In this document: in pieces, positions 22,801 to 34,100 of the stretch | Position numbering within the stretch: position 1 is the first letter of the stretch | How the letters are laid out: every line of letters starts with the position of its first letter | Source of the DNA: Ophiothrix spiculata | Lineage: Eukaryota > Echinodermata > Ophiuroidea > Amphilepidida > Ophiotrichidae | NCBI GenBank assembly: GCA_000969725.1 | Contig: JXSR01S047080.1 | Strand: one strand, 5' to 3' | Length of the DNA: 45,709 nt | Program-made: the position numbers and the translations under genes | Notes under the pieces: model-generated | Databases searched by the model: none | The model's input: the letters and a program-made list of their open reading frames with translations, nothing else | Told to the model about the DNA's origin: nothing

Positions 22801-25800
22801 TTACTGGCTTCATTCTGTCTGCAAATTTAAAAAATGCAGAAACCAAAAGAACACATTTTTACAGGGTTCAATATTTGGGATGTTTGAAGGGTGCCATTGT
22901 TCAAGGCAATTGAAATGCAAGAACACACAGTGGATGATGGGTGTGTGTGTGTGTGGGGGGGGGGGGGTTGTGGCCAGTGAGGGGAAAGTGGGTTGTTATG
23001 ATTGATTTATGCAATATGCAATAAACATTACAACTGGTTCTATCAGTAGGCCTATTTACTTGAAAATAAAAAGTGGCAATGCTACAAGGTTAAAACAAGC
23101 CACTCAGTTTTGATGAACAACTATCTATGGCTGTATTGTTCATTCACCATGCACTCTTCTGATCAGCTGCACAATGATGCGAGTGTATGTGACGGTCCTT
23201 GCTCATTTTCCATGTACAAGCTTATGCTGATGAACCTTGAACTATCACATGACCCTAACTCTAACAGTCCCCATAAACCAACAGCTATTCATATTGTAAT
23301 TTTAGTCCATGTTGGGTCAAAGGTTTAATAGCAACCTTAAAATGACCTTGGATGACCTTAGATGGTTTGCATGATATTAACTGTAATAGACCATCGAGAT
23401 ATTATACTAATAATATCTCGATGCTTAGATCTGTCAAGTGAGAACTATAATTTGCAGAGAGCTTCAGAAGACCTAGGATGACCTCATGTCAACTTGCTGA
23501 GCAATTTTGGAGCTTGACTTCATTTGACCTTTTCACCTTTTCTGGTGCATGTACAATTATCTTAATGATAATGCCTCTAATCACTAATACGCAAAGTATA
23601 AAGGGATCTTGTGTCCCTTTATACTCCTGGTCGTGCTTGTTTATGGTCCTCAGCTGATAATTAATTCACGTTTACAAATCCTTTCAACAAACTAAGGAAA
23701 ATGTATGGCAATCATAGGTTTTCTGATGTGGGTCCCAAGCTTTGGAACTCTCTTCCATGTTACATTCAAGTTGCAACAACAGTCAAAAGCTTTAAAAATT
23801 GTGAAAAAATGCATATTATTTCCCAGTTATTAATTTCCTGGTATATTTCACATTTGCTCAGCCATTGGCTTGGCCAAAGACTTTTTGTTTGTTTGTTTGT
23901 TTGTTTGTTTACCTCTGTTGGTTATTCAAAAAAGACAAATGAATGACATCTTTCCATGCCTTTAATGTACATTAATTGTCCAGCATTTTAGAAAATTTAA
24001 AAATGCTCTTATTGCTTACCTAGTTTCCTGTAATGTCTGTTCTTCTTTTTCGAGTCTCTTTTCCAAGCCCTGAGAAAAAGAGCAATACAAAAATATGATT
24101 GAAAAGAAATTCCTGGTACCATAGGATTGTTGCATCAGGGACAAGTTACAAGCTGCTTCAGCCCTTAGTCAAAAATACCTGCGCACGAAACTGAATATCA
24201 TGACTGACCACTTCACTATGTATTTTAATTCACAGGTTTTTAATAGCGGTACTTTTAAAAGTATGGTACTTTTCATCCCCAAGTACCATACTTTTGATCC
24301 AATCCAAATTCCCTGACTTTTCCTACATTGAACTACACCCATTCCATGTGTGTCTGGGGTTCAAACCCACAGACACACACTGACACTCATAGAGATGTAT
24401 TTCATCAAGTTTTCTCTTGTTTATATTTTCAATTTTGACAGTTCTTATGTAACAACTGTCAATCTCAAGTAGTAAATTCAACTCATTTCCCAAAGTAATC
24501 ATATGATCAATTATGTGTGAATTATCTGAATAGAAATTATGAATAGGACTCAAGTCCTTGTGTTCAGTCTTGCACGCTAAACCAGGGTCAAATCTATAGA
24601 TTCAATACAAGCTGTTACAAAGTATGTCATGTGTGAATTTATTTAATTCAAGGGGGTACCCAAAGCATTGCACATTATTAGCATGTATTTGAGCTTTAGC
24701 ATGAATAAAGTGGGTACCCTCCAGTGCATTCAAGGAGATGTCATTGCCTCAAGGTTTGGAACTCAGGACACACCTACTTGTTATGAAAACATGGCAGCCA
24801 GCTAACTGGATTTTATATGGAAATTTAAGATTCTTTGAGGATATCTTGGAAATGGAGCACCAAAAACCTATTCTTTTTTTACATATGGAATATTTGATAT
24901 ATTAAAATCGGATTCTAGGTGAGTTTAAACTACATGTATATTTTCAAAATTACATTAAGAAAAAGTTGAGTGAATTTGGGGTGTTTCGTGACTGTGGCTC
25001 TCTATGGGAGATGTGTGTAGTGCAATGTAATACACAGTCATTTGTGGGTGGGGATATACCCACCCACAAATTTGATTTGTGTAACATTGAACAACATTGC
25101 TTTCCTCCATCTAGCAATGACAACAGTCCAATAGAACTTACATCTTCTTTACTACACTGTTTACCGAAGTGACAGCTGTAAGTGGCTAATTATAACATCT
25201 GTGTGAAAAGAAATCAATACATAATGACCCTGAATCATGATTGGTTATTCCAATGACAACACACATTTTTATGAATGAAAGACACATGACATTTTTGGAG
25301 GGAAATTTGCATGTGACTCATGGCATGCTGGGAGGAATATGCAAATTTATGACAAGATGGCTGCACTAAATAAACAAACACTTTTACAGTGCCTCTGATG
25401 TTTATCACTGGAATTATCTCATTTTTTGCATTTATGGATGGATTCAAATATCAGGACAGCTATAATTAGTTATTCAAATATGTTTCATTAACGATTCCAA
25501 GGTCTTGAGTTATTTGCTTATGTATATCATTGGATTTTTGGAGGCATTTTCAGGACTAACCTGACTCATGTAGCATGTTTGTATGTGTGTTTCTATGAGT
25601 TTAACATAGGAATTAACTCCTAGTTAGGAGTAGACTTTTCCCTGATTTTGAGGCATTTTTATCAAATTCCCTGATGTTTCCCTGACTAGAACAAATTTAA
25701 ATATTTTTCCCTGATGGGCTGGGAATCCTGTTCTAACTTTCATTTTGTCTTTTTCTTTAATTTTTCCCCTTACTTGTCTTTACTTTACACATCCCTTTAC

Positions 25801-27780
25801 CACTCGGGTTCCTGGACTTTGTCAAAGTGTCATGTTTTGCCAAAAATGGTGGCAGCAGTGGGATTTTTGAACAATTTTTGACAATTTACAATGTACATGT
25901 ATCTCTAAAACTTAGAAAAAAAAATCAAACATTTAAAAAATGCGTCCCTAGATATTGCTTTCTGGATTCGTAGCTCGATGTAGCGCTGTGGCTCTTTTGT
26001 CCACTAGACGGAGATTGTCGGCGATTAAGTATTTGGCTGAGCACCTCGGACTACTAGATTCCAAAAAGTAAAATGTTTTGAAGCAAAATTTAGTTAGCCT
26101 TTTTTTGGCGACTCCGCCGACAGGTCTCGCTTAGCTTAGCTAGTTTTAGCTAGCCTTAGACCTACTAGTATGTCGATAAATGATTATATGTTTTATCGAC
26201 ATACTGGGCTCCATTGAACAATGGTTAATTTTGCCAATTATTTGAAGTCTCATTTTGAACAACTCGCATCATGAAAAATATGGGAAATGTGCTCTTGCAC
26301 ACCTTAGTGAGTTGCTTAAGCCATAGGCCATGGTAGTCAAGGAGTTCACCAAACATAAACTTGTGCTAATTCATGATCATTTTTATGTATACAATCACCT
26401 AAAATTTAAAAATGCATGATCAAAGTACACATTTTGATTTTTTCAATCAACAAACACTTAAAGGTGCAATTCATGATTTTGATGTGGTCTCTTTTCTAGC
26501 TAAATAAAAAGAAGAGTACAACATAAATATATACTGAAAATTTCACTTGATTCCGACCGCTGGTTTCCAAGTTACAAGCTTTTCAGCATTTTGAAAATCC
26601 CCATAGACTACTGTGTTGTAATTACTGTCGGGGCCCCGACAATAATTAGAAAATGACACATTTTCTCACTTTTCTCAAAAATGCAAGCACATATGAAAGA
26701 ATGGTTTGGGGATCGTAACATATACCACTTGAGAATTCTGATAAGCTAAAAAACTCCAATTTGATAGAGATGACCTTGAGGGTGAAAAGTGGATCATGAA
26801 TTGCCCCTTTAAGTAGATACTCATTAATATTGTTAACAATATTACATTCATGGTGAAGTGCATTTTTATGTATATACCGACACAACCAAAGAAAGAAAGA
26901 AAGAAAGAGTGATCCAACAAAAAAGGAATGGCAAATAGCAAAAAAGTCAATGGCTAATTTTAGCCACTGAGAATACATGCGTTGTATAGGGAGAACTGTC
27001 TAGTGTCTCCGCTATGCTCAATAAACTCGAGTGGACTTCTCTTGAACAACGCAGAATAACAGCCAGCCTATTGATGATGTACAAAATCCAGCACAACTTA
27101 ATCGCCATCAATCCAACTAACTACTTGACTGCCATGCAACCTGGTGCCACTCGTTCTTACCATCCAAGAAGATACCAACTTATGCCAGCCAGAATTCTCA
27201 TATACAAGAACTCATTTTTTCCACGAACTATTACCTGGTGGAATGCCCTCCCTGTTAACATCTTGACCTCGCCATCATTCGAGGTCTTTAAGGGAGTGGT
27301 CTCAAGTCTTTAAGCTCCACCAATGTTTTTTACTTGCACCGTGTATATAGCAGCACCAGGCACCTTTGTTTCTGCACATGCATGTCTCCAAGCCATCGGC
27401 ATTACATCCATATACGGATCCTGCTGATTATCAACGTAGACGTAGACTGTCAAACCGTAAATCTGCCGTGGTCATCTAGCTAGCCTCCAAAATTACATTA
27501 CACACGTCCAAAACTGACCCCACTAGCAAATTATAGCTGTAAGAACTACTTTTATTTGAATTTATTTACAAATTACAGAGAAAAAACAATTCTGAAAATA
27601 AAGAGCTCGAAGTGCCTTGTAAGCTTACACTCACTCACCCGTCAATGTCATCACAGTCATTTTTAAGCTTACTCGACTTGTTGAAGTTACTGTTTATTTT
27701 TGTTGACAATTTGTGCAACTTACCCCACTATCAACCATATCTTCCCAACTATCCCAGACATCACCACCTTCGTCTGACAT
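19697..27780 (-). CDS. SZRD1: SUZ domain-containing protein 1-like, five exons, complete
   Basis: Minus-strand coding exons are 27780-27724, 24069-24020, 22818-22674, 20993-20890 and 19844-19697, which join in phase to 167 residues. Residues 1-35 (MSDEGGDVWDSWEDMVDSGG then LEKRLEKEEQTLQETR) match the SZRD1 N-terminus (D/E-rich, W-x-x-x-x-D-S-G, then RLEK). Exon 4 carries the SUZ core LAERQEEYAQARLRILGSA (about residues 89-107), a short motif associated with RNA binding. The family is about 150 residues long. The usual second C-terminal motif (G-P-D-G-S-x-G-F near the end) is absent; the last exon is a serine run plus KTKGKKNKNKPKKGSSAKR. An alternative last exon is possible. The gene shares a 303-bp spacer with TTC36. 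Orthology is strong; molecular role is family inference. Confidence 0.92.
20090..20370 (+). repeat. Repeat with CGTGTTTAGGGGT motif
   Basis: CGTGTTTAGGGGTC or close variants occur at 20099, 20165, 20254 and 20289, with TTTTCAAAAT between. It ends at a CCCCCCCCCGGGG run. It lies in the last intron of the SZRD1-like gene and is related to 18153-18360 in opposite orientation. Confidence 0.6.
20447..20876. mobile_element. GC-rich terminal-inverted-repeat element, 430 bp
   Basis: The ends ATGCGTTTGTCAATTGTAAT (20447) and its inverse ATTACAATTGACAAATGCAT (20876) extend inward through CC-rich and GTGCGG blocks for about 55 bases. The interior is markedly richer in G+C than the surrounding intron. 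It sits about 13 bases from the donor of SZRD1-like exon 4. Confidence 0.75.
20890..20993 (-). CDS. SZRD1: SZRD1-like exon 4 (SUZ domain)
   Basis: The acceptor is AACTTCAG and the donor GTTAGC. It encodes ALTKTLAERQEEYAQARLRI and then LGSAKNDEDEEEIN. R-x-x-E-Y-A-x-A-R-x-R-I-L-G-S-A is the SUZ signature. Confidence 0.93.
21383..21454. repeat. Imperfect hairpin, about 72 bp
   Basis: TATATACTGAC and AGATCTCTGGTTAAAACTA are followed by their near reverse complements (TAGTTTTAATCCAGAGATCT, GTCAGTATATA). Possibly a small foldback element. Confidence 0.6.
21954..22127 (+). repeat. 87-bp unit in two tandem copies
   Basis: ATACTGTCATTAATTAATTT at 21954 recurs at 22041. Shared blocks include TATGTCCAGTTTATAATGAT and CTGGCACCAGTTCTAAGACC. 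Few differences suggest a fairly recent duplication. Confidence 0.85.
22394..22579. mobile_element. MITE with 33-bp perfect inverted ends
   Basis: The 33 bases 22401-22433 (starting CACTTTTGTATGTCCCATAA) are exactly repeated in inverse orientation at 22540-22572. Imperfect pairing extends a few bases outward and inward. No coding capacity. It lies in SZRD1-like intron 3. Confidence 0.85.
22674..22818 (-). CDS. SZRD1: SZRD1-like exon 3
   Basis: The acceptor is ATTTGCAG and the donor GTATAG. It encodes 49 residues including SQPIVLEEDTHRTKYQPTLK and LMKRENEDGEEKIETDISE. This part is hydrophilic; PIVLEED and LMKR line up with the family's PIVIQDD and ILKR positions. Confidence 0.88.
23690..23815 (+). 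mobile_element. LINE 3' coding tail fragment
   Basis: MYGNHRFSDVGPKLWNSLPC followed by YIQVATTVKSFKN is the conserved C-terminal block of LINE reverse transcriptases (F-S-x-x-x-P-x-L-W-N-S-L-P). Only about 40 codons remain. Confidence 0.65.
23886..23911 (+). repeat. (GTTT)n microsatellite
   Basis: Six to seven GTTT units in a row. Confidence 0.9.
24020..24069 (-). CDS. SZRD1: SZRD1-like exon 2 (50 bp)
   Basis: The acceptor is TTTTTCTCAG and the donor GTAAGC. It encodes GLEKRLEKEEQTLQETR with the last arginine split. The charged helix matches the family's RRLEKK region. Confidence 0.9.
26456..26814. mobile_element. MITE, 359 bp, with 22-bp inverted ends
   Basis: The left end ACTTAAAGGTGCAATTCATG (26456) and right end (to 26814, ATCATGAATTGCCCCTTTAA) are inverted repeats with one mismatch. 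A second, degraded copy is at 409-716. No transposase. Confidence 0.75.
26985..27460 (+). mobile_element. LINE 3' end with GTAGAC-like tail
   Basis: About 100 codons (27014-27313) encode a LINE reverse-transcriptase C-terminus: LEWTSLEQRRITASLLMMYK, YHPRRYQLMPAR, FFPRTITWWNALPVNIL. The 3' end carries ACGTAGACGTAGAC-type units near 27436. It is 5'-truncated, antisense to the SZRD1-like gene, in its first intron. Confidence 0.75.
27724..27780 (-). CDS. SZRD1: SZRD1-like exon 1
   Basis: This 57-base coding exon encodes MSDEGGDVWDSWEDMVDSG and ends at a perfect GTAAGT donor in phase 0. The acidic, tryptophan-containing start is diagnostic of the family. Confidence 0.9.
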
Positions 27781-28083
27781 TTCTTACAATGATGCAAATA
27801 TAAAAATTTAAAGTCCCTAAAAATTCATACAATCTTCCGGATGATCTTGCAGTAGTAGCATCTTTTGCAATAGTAAAGATTTTAAACACAATACCAGGGA
27901 ATATAGACAATACTAAAGAAAGAGATGATTGTCGTAGAAACAAACATAGAGCACAGTGTCAATTTGCGATAAACATCGAACGGTTTTCAAGAATAACCTT
28001 TTTGCAACTGAGGTCAAAACCGGGGGTCAGAGGTTATGTTATGAAATCTCGGCTGGTAAATCTCTCGTGACCAGAAATTCAAA
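27781..28083. promoter_or_regulatory. Putative bidirectional promoter of SZRD1-like and TTC36
   Basis: The two start codons are head-to-head with 303 bases between them, so both 5' ends and core promoters probably lie here. No clear TATA box is seen in either direction. AGGTCA (28011-28016) and a DR1-like GGGTCAGAGGTTA (28024-28036) stand 48-73 bases before the TTC36 start. Shared promoter use is inferred. Confidence 0.65.
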
Positions 28084-28198
28084 ATGAGTGGGCATCAACA
28101 CGACAAAGCTGTATTAAATGCTATTTTTAACCCTCTTCTACCATCCGGAGGCGAAATTCCAGATGGTGCTGATGAAGACGTAGATAATGTAGATGGAG
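28084..28198 (+). CDS. TTC36: TTC36 exon 1
   Basis: This encodes MSGHQHDKAVLNAIFNPLLP and an acidic linker (PDGADEDVDNVDG), ending at donor GTAAGC. The start is chosen because it is the only ATG in frame before the conserved AVLNAIFNP. Confidence 0.92.
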
Positions 28199-31100
28199 GT
28201 AAGCTTACTCTGTCTTGGTGGCCAGGAGTGTATTTCACAAAGGGTTATGAACGTTCGTAAGTATCGCAAACCGTTCGCAAGACGCAAGTACTAAATTCTA
28301 TCGTAAAGTTAAGCTGAATTCATACTCGAAATGCAATGCGTTGCGTTTCAGATAATTTTCACCGCAAACGGCACCGCAAATTAATTCACACTCAAAACGC
28401 AAACGGACTGCGGCAGCCGATGACATGAAAACGCAATGGAAAGTTGAGCTTTGCTCAACTCGATTTGCGTTGCCGCATTCGGTGTTGCGTTTTGGTATCG
28501 ATTGATCGGAACTCCTCAAATCTGTTACTGCACATGCTCGGTGCGTCGTGCGTTTGCGTCGAGTCTGAATTCAGCTTTACGAACAATCGTAAGTTCATTT
28601 CACGAAAGACTTAGTACGATCAAATGCATTCGTAAATATCTTCGTGGTAAACAAAAATATAAATTTACCACAGGCCAGTCTGGCCTGTGCCAGTGGTAAA
28701 TGTTTTTGTTTACAACGTTGTAGAATACGATTCTTTCTGCTTTTGCAGATAGTGATTTTTCCCCGTTTTTGGTTGATCTTTTTTAAAGTATGGATTATTT
28801 CTAGATGATCGAGTACCTCATTCTTGTCAAGGAACGTTTTCTCATCCCTATTTGATGGTCAAATTGTTTTGACCTTTTTCCAATTTCTTGAAATCATGAC
28901 TCTTTGAACTTAGCAAATCTTGCCAAATGTTTACCTCGATTCTCTCAGGCCTATAGATGTATTTCATTTCATTTCATGTTTAATTATTCGGCAAATGACA
29001 AATAAACAACAAATCGAACAGTAAATATACATAGAATATCATTTATACAAAACTATATATAACATAAACACCAAACTGCCAAGTGCCAGGATAACCCATA
29101 AAGTCCGCTGCAAGTGCCAACTTATTTCCAATGGGGTCCTACAAAAGAACAGAAAAGTGCCTTGGAACGAGACTAACAAAAACAAGCACAAAAGGACACC
29201 ATTGGAAACAAGCTATACAGATGCAGCAGACTGCAGGTTCATAGCAGTTGAAGCCAGGTGATTTTTGACAGCTCTTTTGAATGCAGTTTTACTATGAATT
29301 GCTTTAATGCAAGATGGTAACCCATTCCAGTCAAGAGTGGCATGATAAAAAAATGAGTTTTTAGAAAAGGATCCAACCCTAGGGACATGAAAATTCCAAG
29401 AGCTACCCTTTGTTCTATGTATGTACATCGGAAGGCATGTGTTCAGGCTAAACTTGTCCTTACAATGTGCCACATGAATGAAAAACATTTTAGGGGAAAG
29501 CGCCAAACTTGCCTATTCCTCAATGTGTTCCTAATGTTCTTGAAGAGATTCATCAGGACTGTTCAGTAAACATGATATAAACAAATTCTTCATATCTAGT
29601 CCAAGTATCACACTTACATGTGGACGTTTCGTCCGCTGACAGCAGACTTTCTCAACACTAATGACGAAGTGACGATCTTCTGTTCTTGACAATTGTTGAC
29701 TGTTGCTTAGTAACAACGTTGTCAGATGATTTCTTAAGAAGATCGTCAAATGCGTTTTCCTAATGTATTTCTTTGTTTTTAGAGAGTGTCATAGCGCCAA
29801 TCAGATCAGTACTTTGAGTCTTGTCAAAGTGCGAAAGTGCTAGTTGAGTATCCCTGTAAAGTCTCTGCCAAAATTCCTCGGACAAAATCAGTCACGTGAC
29901 CACCAATTACAGGGTTCAGATCGTGTTTTGTAAACAATTGGCCTTGTACTCTGTCCTTAAAAAAGCTAATGTTTTCATCTTAAAAATCTCACATTTTAAA
30001 AAGAGTTTAAATACATTTGTACTCAATTTTTTTTGTATTTTTGATGGAACATAGACATATAGTGATGTTGTAAGACTCGAGTGATTTGTTAAATTTTTTC
30101 GGCTTTTGCTATAGATAGACTTTGGCTTAAGGTAAGCTGTATTTGGAGACCGAGATCAGATAACGGTAATTTGGAAATTGTGCTTAAAAAATGAAATGAA
30201 AAATACTAATGGTACTTGAAAAACCAGAAATTACTTTTTCCTTATTCATTAAAGGGACCTTTTTGAATTAAATTTATAAAGATCAACTACCGGTAACAAT
30301 TCCAGGAATCTTTATGGGTAAATTAAATATCCTTTGTTGAATTTATGATGAAAATAATTTCCATTTCTTGGGACATTGGGTATGTGCACTTACATACATG
30401 TACATGTATGCGGCAGGCTCAAATGCAGTGCCCACTGACCACAGCCAATATTACTGTGTAAAGATAGACCATGTATTTAATGAATGTTGTCCATGGTTCC
30501 AACAAGATACTGCATATGACATACTAGATAGTGGACTGAGCATGCTCTGTTATAACCTGAGGTTTATGTCTCAGGTAATAACCAACAGCCAAAAAAGTTT
30601 TCCTATCGTGAATGTGTGGATAAAATGTCACTACTGGACAAAAATATATTAATTGGTTGAAAGTTACACATTTCTATAGGCATGGAGTTTTGTTCTGTTT
30701 GTGGGTGGGGTATGTGTTTAGGTTTTTTTTTACATGTATACCTACATATGTATTTACTTTGTCAATATTTTTTTTATTTTCTAACTATTTTATGATAAAA
30801 TAACCCTTTAGCTCAAGGGGAGGGGGTCCGGTAGGGAACCTGGGAGGGGTTCTGTTACCAGGTGTGGGGTTATCTATTTTATTGAATATGTGTTTATTGT
30901 TACGGGTTAGGATTAGGGTTAAGATTAGGTTAGGGTTTAGGGTTAGGGTGCGAGGTCTATTTTAAAGTTAAAATCATTTATTGTGTTAAATTCTTGGGGT
31001 ACTGCCTCCTAGATCTCCACACAGGGCTCAGCCCCTACCCTTTAGGGTCTTTTGAGTCAGTATGGGCAGGTTTTTTTTTTTTAAACTGGTGCTGTTTGGT

Positions 31101-34100
31101 TTCTTCATCATGATTTCGTTCTTTGGCTATGTTATAAGCAACAAGTTGCCTATAACAATCAACACTGGTGAGATACCAGTCACTACCAATGGTATTTAGT
31201 GTATTGTTTTCACAGTAGATATACTGGAGAACAGTATTGACAGCACTGCAGGTGTTAGTCACAGTAGCAGGAGAGTAACTTCCCAAACTCAGAGCTCTGT
31301 CAGTTTCCTTGAGTTACAAAGTGGGCCCAAGTTATCCGGTTGGTTCCACCATGGGGGGGGGGGGGGGGGGGGGGTTGAGATGCTGCAGGGATGCAATTAT
31401 GGACAAGTGGGCTTACAGATCAAGTTGCGCCATATTTAAACTACAGATTTGCCACTATGCTCAAACAAAACAAAACAAAAACTGGACAAGGCGAATGAGC
31501 TTGATCTCTAAACAACTGCTTTAAAAAAGTCAAAGATATCTTTATCCTGGATATTTACTCTCTTCCTTAAATACAAGAAGTTTAAAATAGAGAAAGTGTT
31601 TCAGCTACTGTTTAAAATGAGCGAGCATCTCAAACACCCCAATGCGTTTAATACGGTTGAACTTAAGTCCTTATTTATGAAAGTCCTTAGCCTTTGCCTC
31701 AGAGACCCAAGTCCTTGGCACCAAGCCATTGACCTCATCAGTAAGTCCTTGACCTTGGTCTGGGCCACAAAGTCCTTGGCTGTGAAATACTTTATTTCTA
31801 ATTTACAATTACAATACTTTATTACTACTTTCGGAAAATCAACATTGATTCTAGAGCTTCAGATAGATTAGGAGAATATTCTCACTTTCTGACCCTGGAA
31901 ACCTGGAAAAACTTTTGGCTAAAATTGTTGATTTCTGGCCTGTTTCACAGTAATTGCCAACTTTTTGTCAACCTTGGGGTCATTTTTTCAAACTATGTCA
32001 TATGTTTACAAATATGCATAAGAATACCAATTTTAAGAAAAAATAGAAAGCACACCTAAATCCTTTCTCCTATTGATTTTTTTGATCAAGAAGTATGAAA
32101 ATTGAGTCATTTTGATAAAAAAATGCAAGTAGTTTCTTTGGAAATTTATCTCTAGTGCCAAAAGAAATTAGACTTGTTCTCATCATAAATGTCAAATATA
32201 TACCTTTAGGCAATTCAAGCTGAAATATGAACATTCTAGCTCAGATTTTGCCAATTTTATGACACTTTTTGCTGCTATTTTTGGCCAAAAACAGGTTTTT
32301 GACATAAAAAAGTTTTGTTTAAGAAATCAAAACAGTGACAAAGCAGAGTGATTTTTCATGGATTAAATAGTTGTAGTCTGTAAAATATTTGTGCCAAATG
32401 CCTGCAAATTTCAACCATTTAGTCAGCAGATAATAAGCTTTATGTCCTAAGTGTTGGACGTGACATGTGAATGGAATTTTGCCTTAAAATCATATCTTTT
32501 TGACATTTATTAAAAATTAAAACTAATTTTAAGGTTTTGAAATGATGCACCACTACAAACTTTCCAAATTGAATGCTTTGTTTCATATCTATGCTCTTCC
32601 AATATTCCAAAATTATGAAGTTTTTATGATTGCTTGATAGAGGCTTGTGTTGGACGTGACAAAGTGCAAATGTGAACGGGGCAAATTTTTGAAATTTTAC
32701 AAAATTTGAAAACACCTTAAGGTTAGTTTGTAGTTCACAAATCCATGCAACAACTAGAAACATACTACAAATTTTGCAAAGTTGCAGACCTCTTCTTTTT
32801 CAAGATATGCAACACACATGTGTTGGACGTGACAAAATGTGTTGGACGTGACTAGTGTGAACGGAAAATGTTTTGTTCTTAACTTCTTAGACCCAAGCCA
32901 TTTTACAATGGTTGTCAAAACTTTAGGTATAATTTAATAGTAGAGAGATAGTTCTCTTGGAGAGTGAGTAACACAAACATACAACTCACTTCATAAAGAC
33001 AACAGGGCTTCTGCAAAAAGTGTTGGACGTGACAAAATTGTGAACGGAAAATTACGGACTAGATTTCAATTAACAATATCTGAATTAATTCCAGGACCAG
33101 TCATATAATTTTGTGTGGACATTATCATGAAGGATTGTCTTTGCAAATGATACCATGAAAAGCCACAGATATCCACCATGGGAGTGTCGGTGTATTTGAA
33201 TAAAATGCCGCTATTCAATGTGACTGGAAAATGTCACGTCCAACACTTTATTTTGACTGCTTCATATAAATTTTTTGAGCACTCTGCTACACTTTATTTT
33301 CACATAGTAATAAAGTGTCAAGGGTTGTCTAACATAACTCAAAAGTAACAATGGACAGACTCAATGTAGCAAATATGGCAGCTGAAACCAAGAGGACATG
33401 TATTTTTGGTTGACGCCATATCGGTCAAATTTTGGCCATTTTGGGTGGGCTGCCTCCTGAAGAACAAACACAAATAAGTTGATTTAGGTATGGGAGGTAG
33501 GCCTAGTAGAGATGGAAGTAAAAACGTATGAAGTGAGTCTGTATCACATTCCTGTAAAAAATTGTATGGGTTTTTAGTGAAAACTCATAAAGTTGGCAAT
33601 TATTGTGAAACATGTACAGGCCTAATTCTGCTGAAATTTGTTTCTTTTTTTCAGTCACAGTAAATTTGCTCATATATGTATTACTTTTGTGACTTTCCAT
33701 GTAATGCGGATACACATCTACCACAACTTCATTAGGCCTAGATATAATGGGTCATGCGAGTATATTCTTTTAACATACCTAACCTTAAGTACTTACAGGG
33801 ACCCAGAGAGGACGAAATCAGTTTGGAGGAAATCAAATTCTAAATCAGAAATATGATACTCTTAGTCTATGACAGTATCAAAAACATATACAGTATTGTA
33901 TGTTTTCAGCGCTGTGTTCTTCGTAGAGTGCTTTATAAATGATTTGTAATAATAAAAATTATAATAATAATAATCAGTTATTTGATGGTGTGTTATAGAT
34001 TTCTTTAGTCAAGCCATGTGAAACATCAAAATCAGCGGATTATTTTAATATTTTAGTCCCCTGCTTAATTTTGAAGTCCCCTCTCACACGAATGATTTTT

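Larger units (their letters stand above)
22819..24019 (-). other. SZRD1-like intron 2
   Basis: The intron contains a GT/G run (22940-22969), TGACCT words (23330-23560), two short perfect hairpins (23392-23423, 23595-23625), a LINE tail (23690-23815) and a GTTT microsatellite (23886-23911). Confidence 0.6.
24070..27723 (-). other. SZRD1-like intron 1 (3.65 kb)
   Basis: The intron holds three short perfect hairpins (24257-24295, 25040-25071, 26167-26205), a looser one built on GGGTACCCA (24650-24722), a TTCCCTGA-repeated stretch (25645-25720), a MITE (26456-26814), a GAAA microsatellite (26884-26910) and an antisense LINE tail (26985-27460). The rest is unassigned. Confidence 0.6.

Noticed and set aside
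25930-26110. Possible tRNA-derived SINE head (GTAGCTCGATGTAGCGCTG)
   Set aside because: I could not find convincing A and B boxes at the right spacing, a tail, or a second copy.
31309-31524. Open frame across the G22 run
   Set aside because: The glycine stretch is a homopolymer artefact and the frame depends on an uncertain run length.
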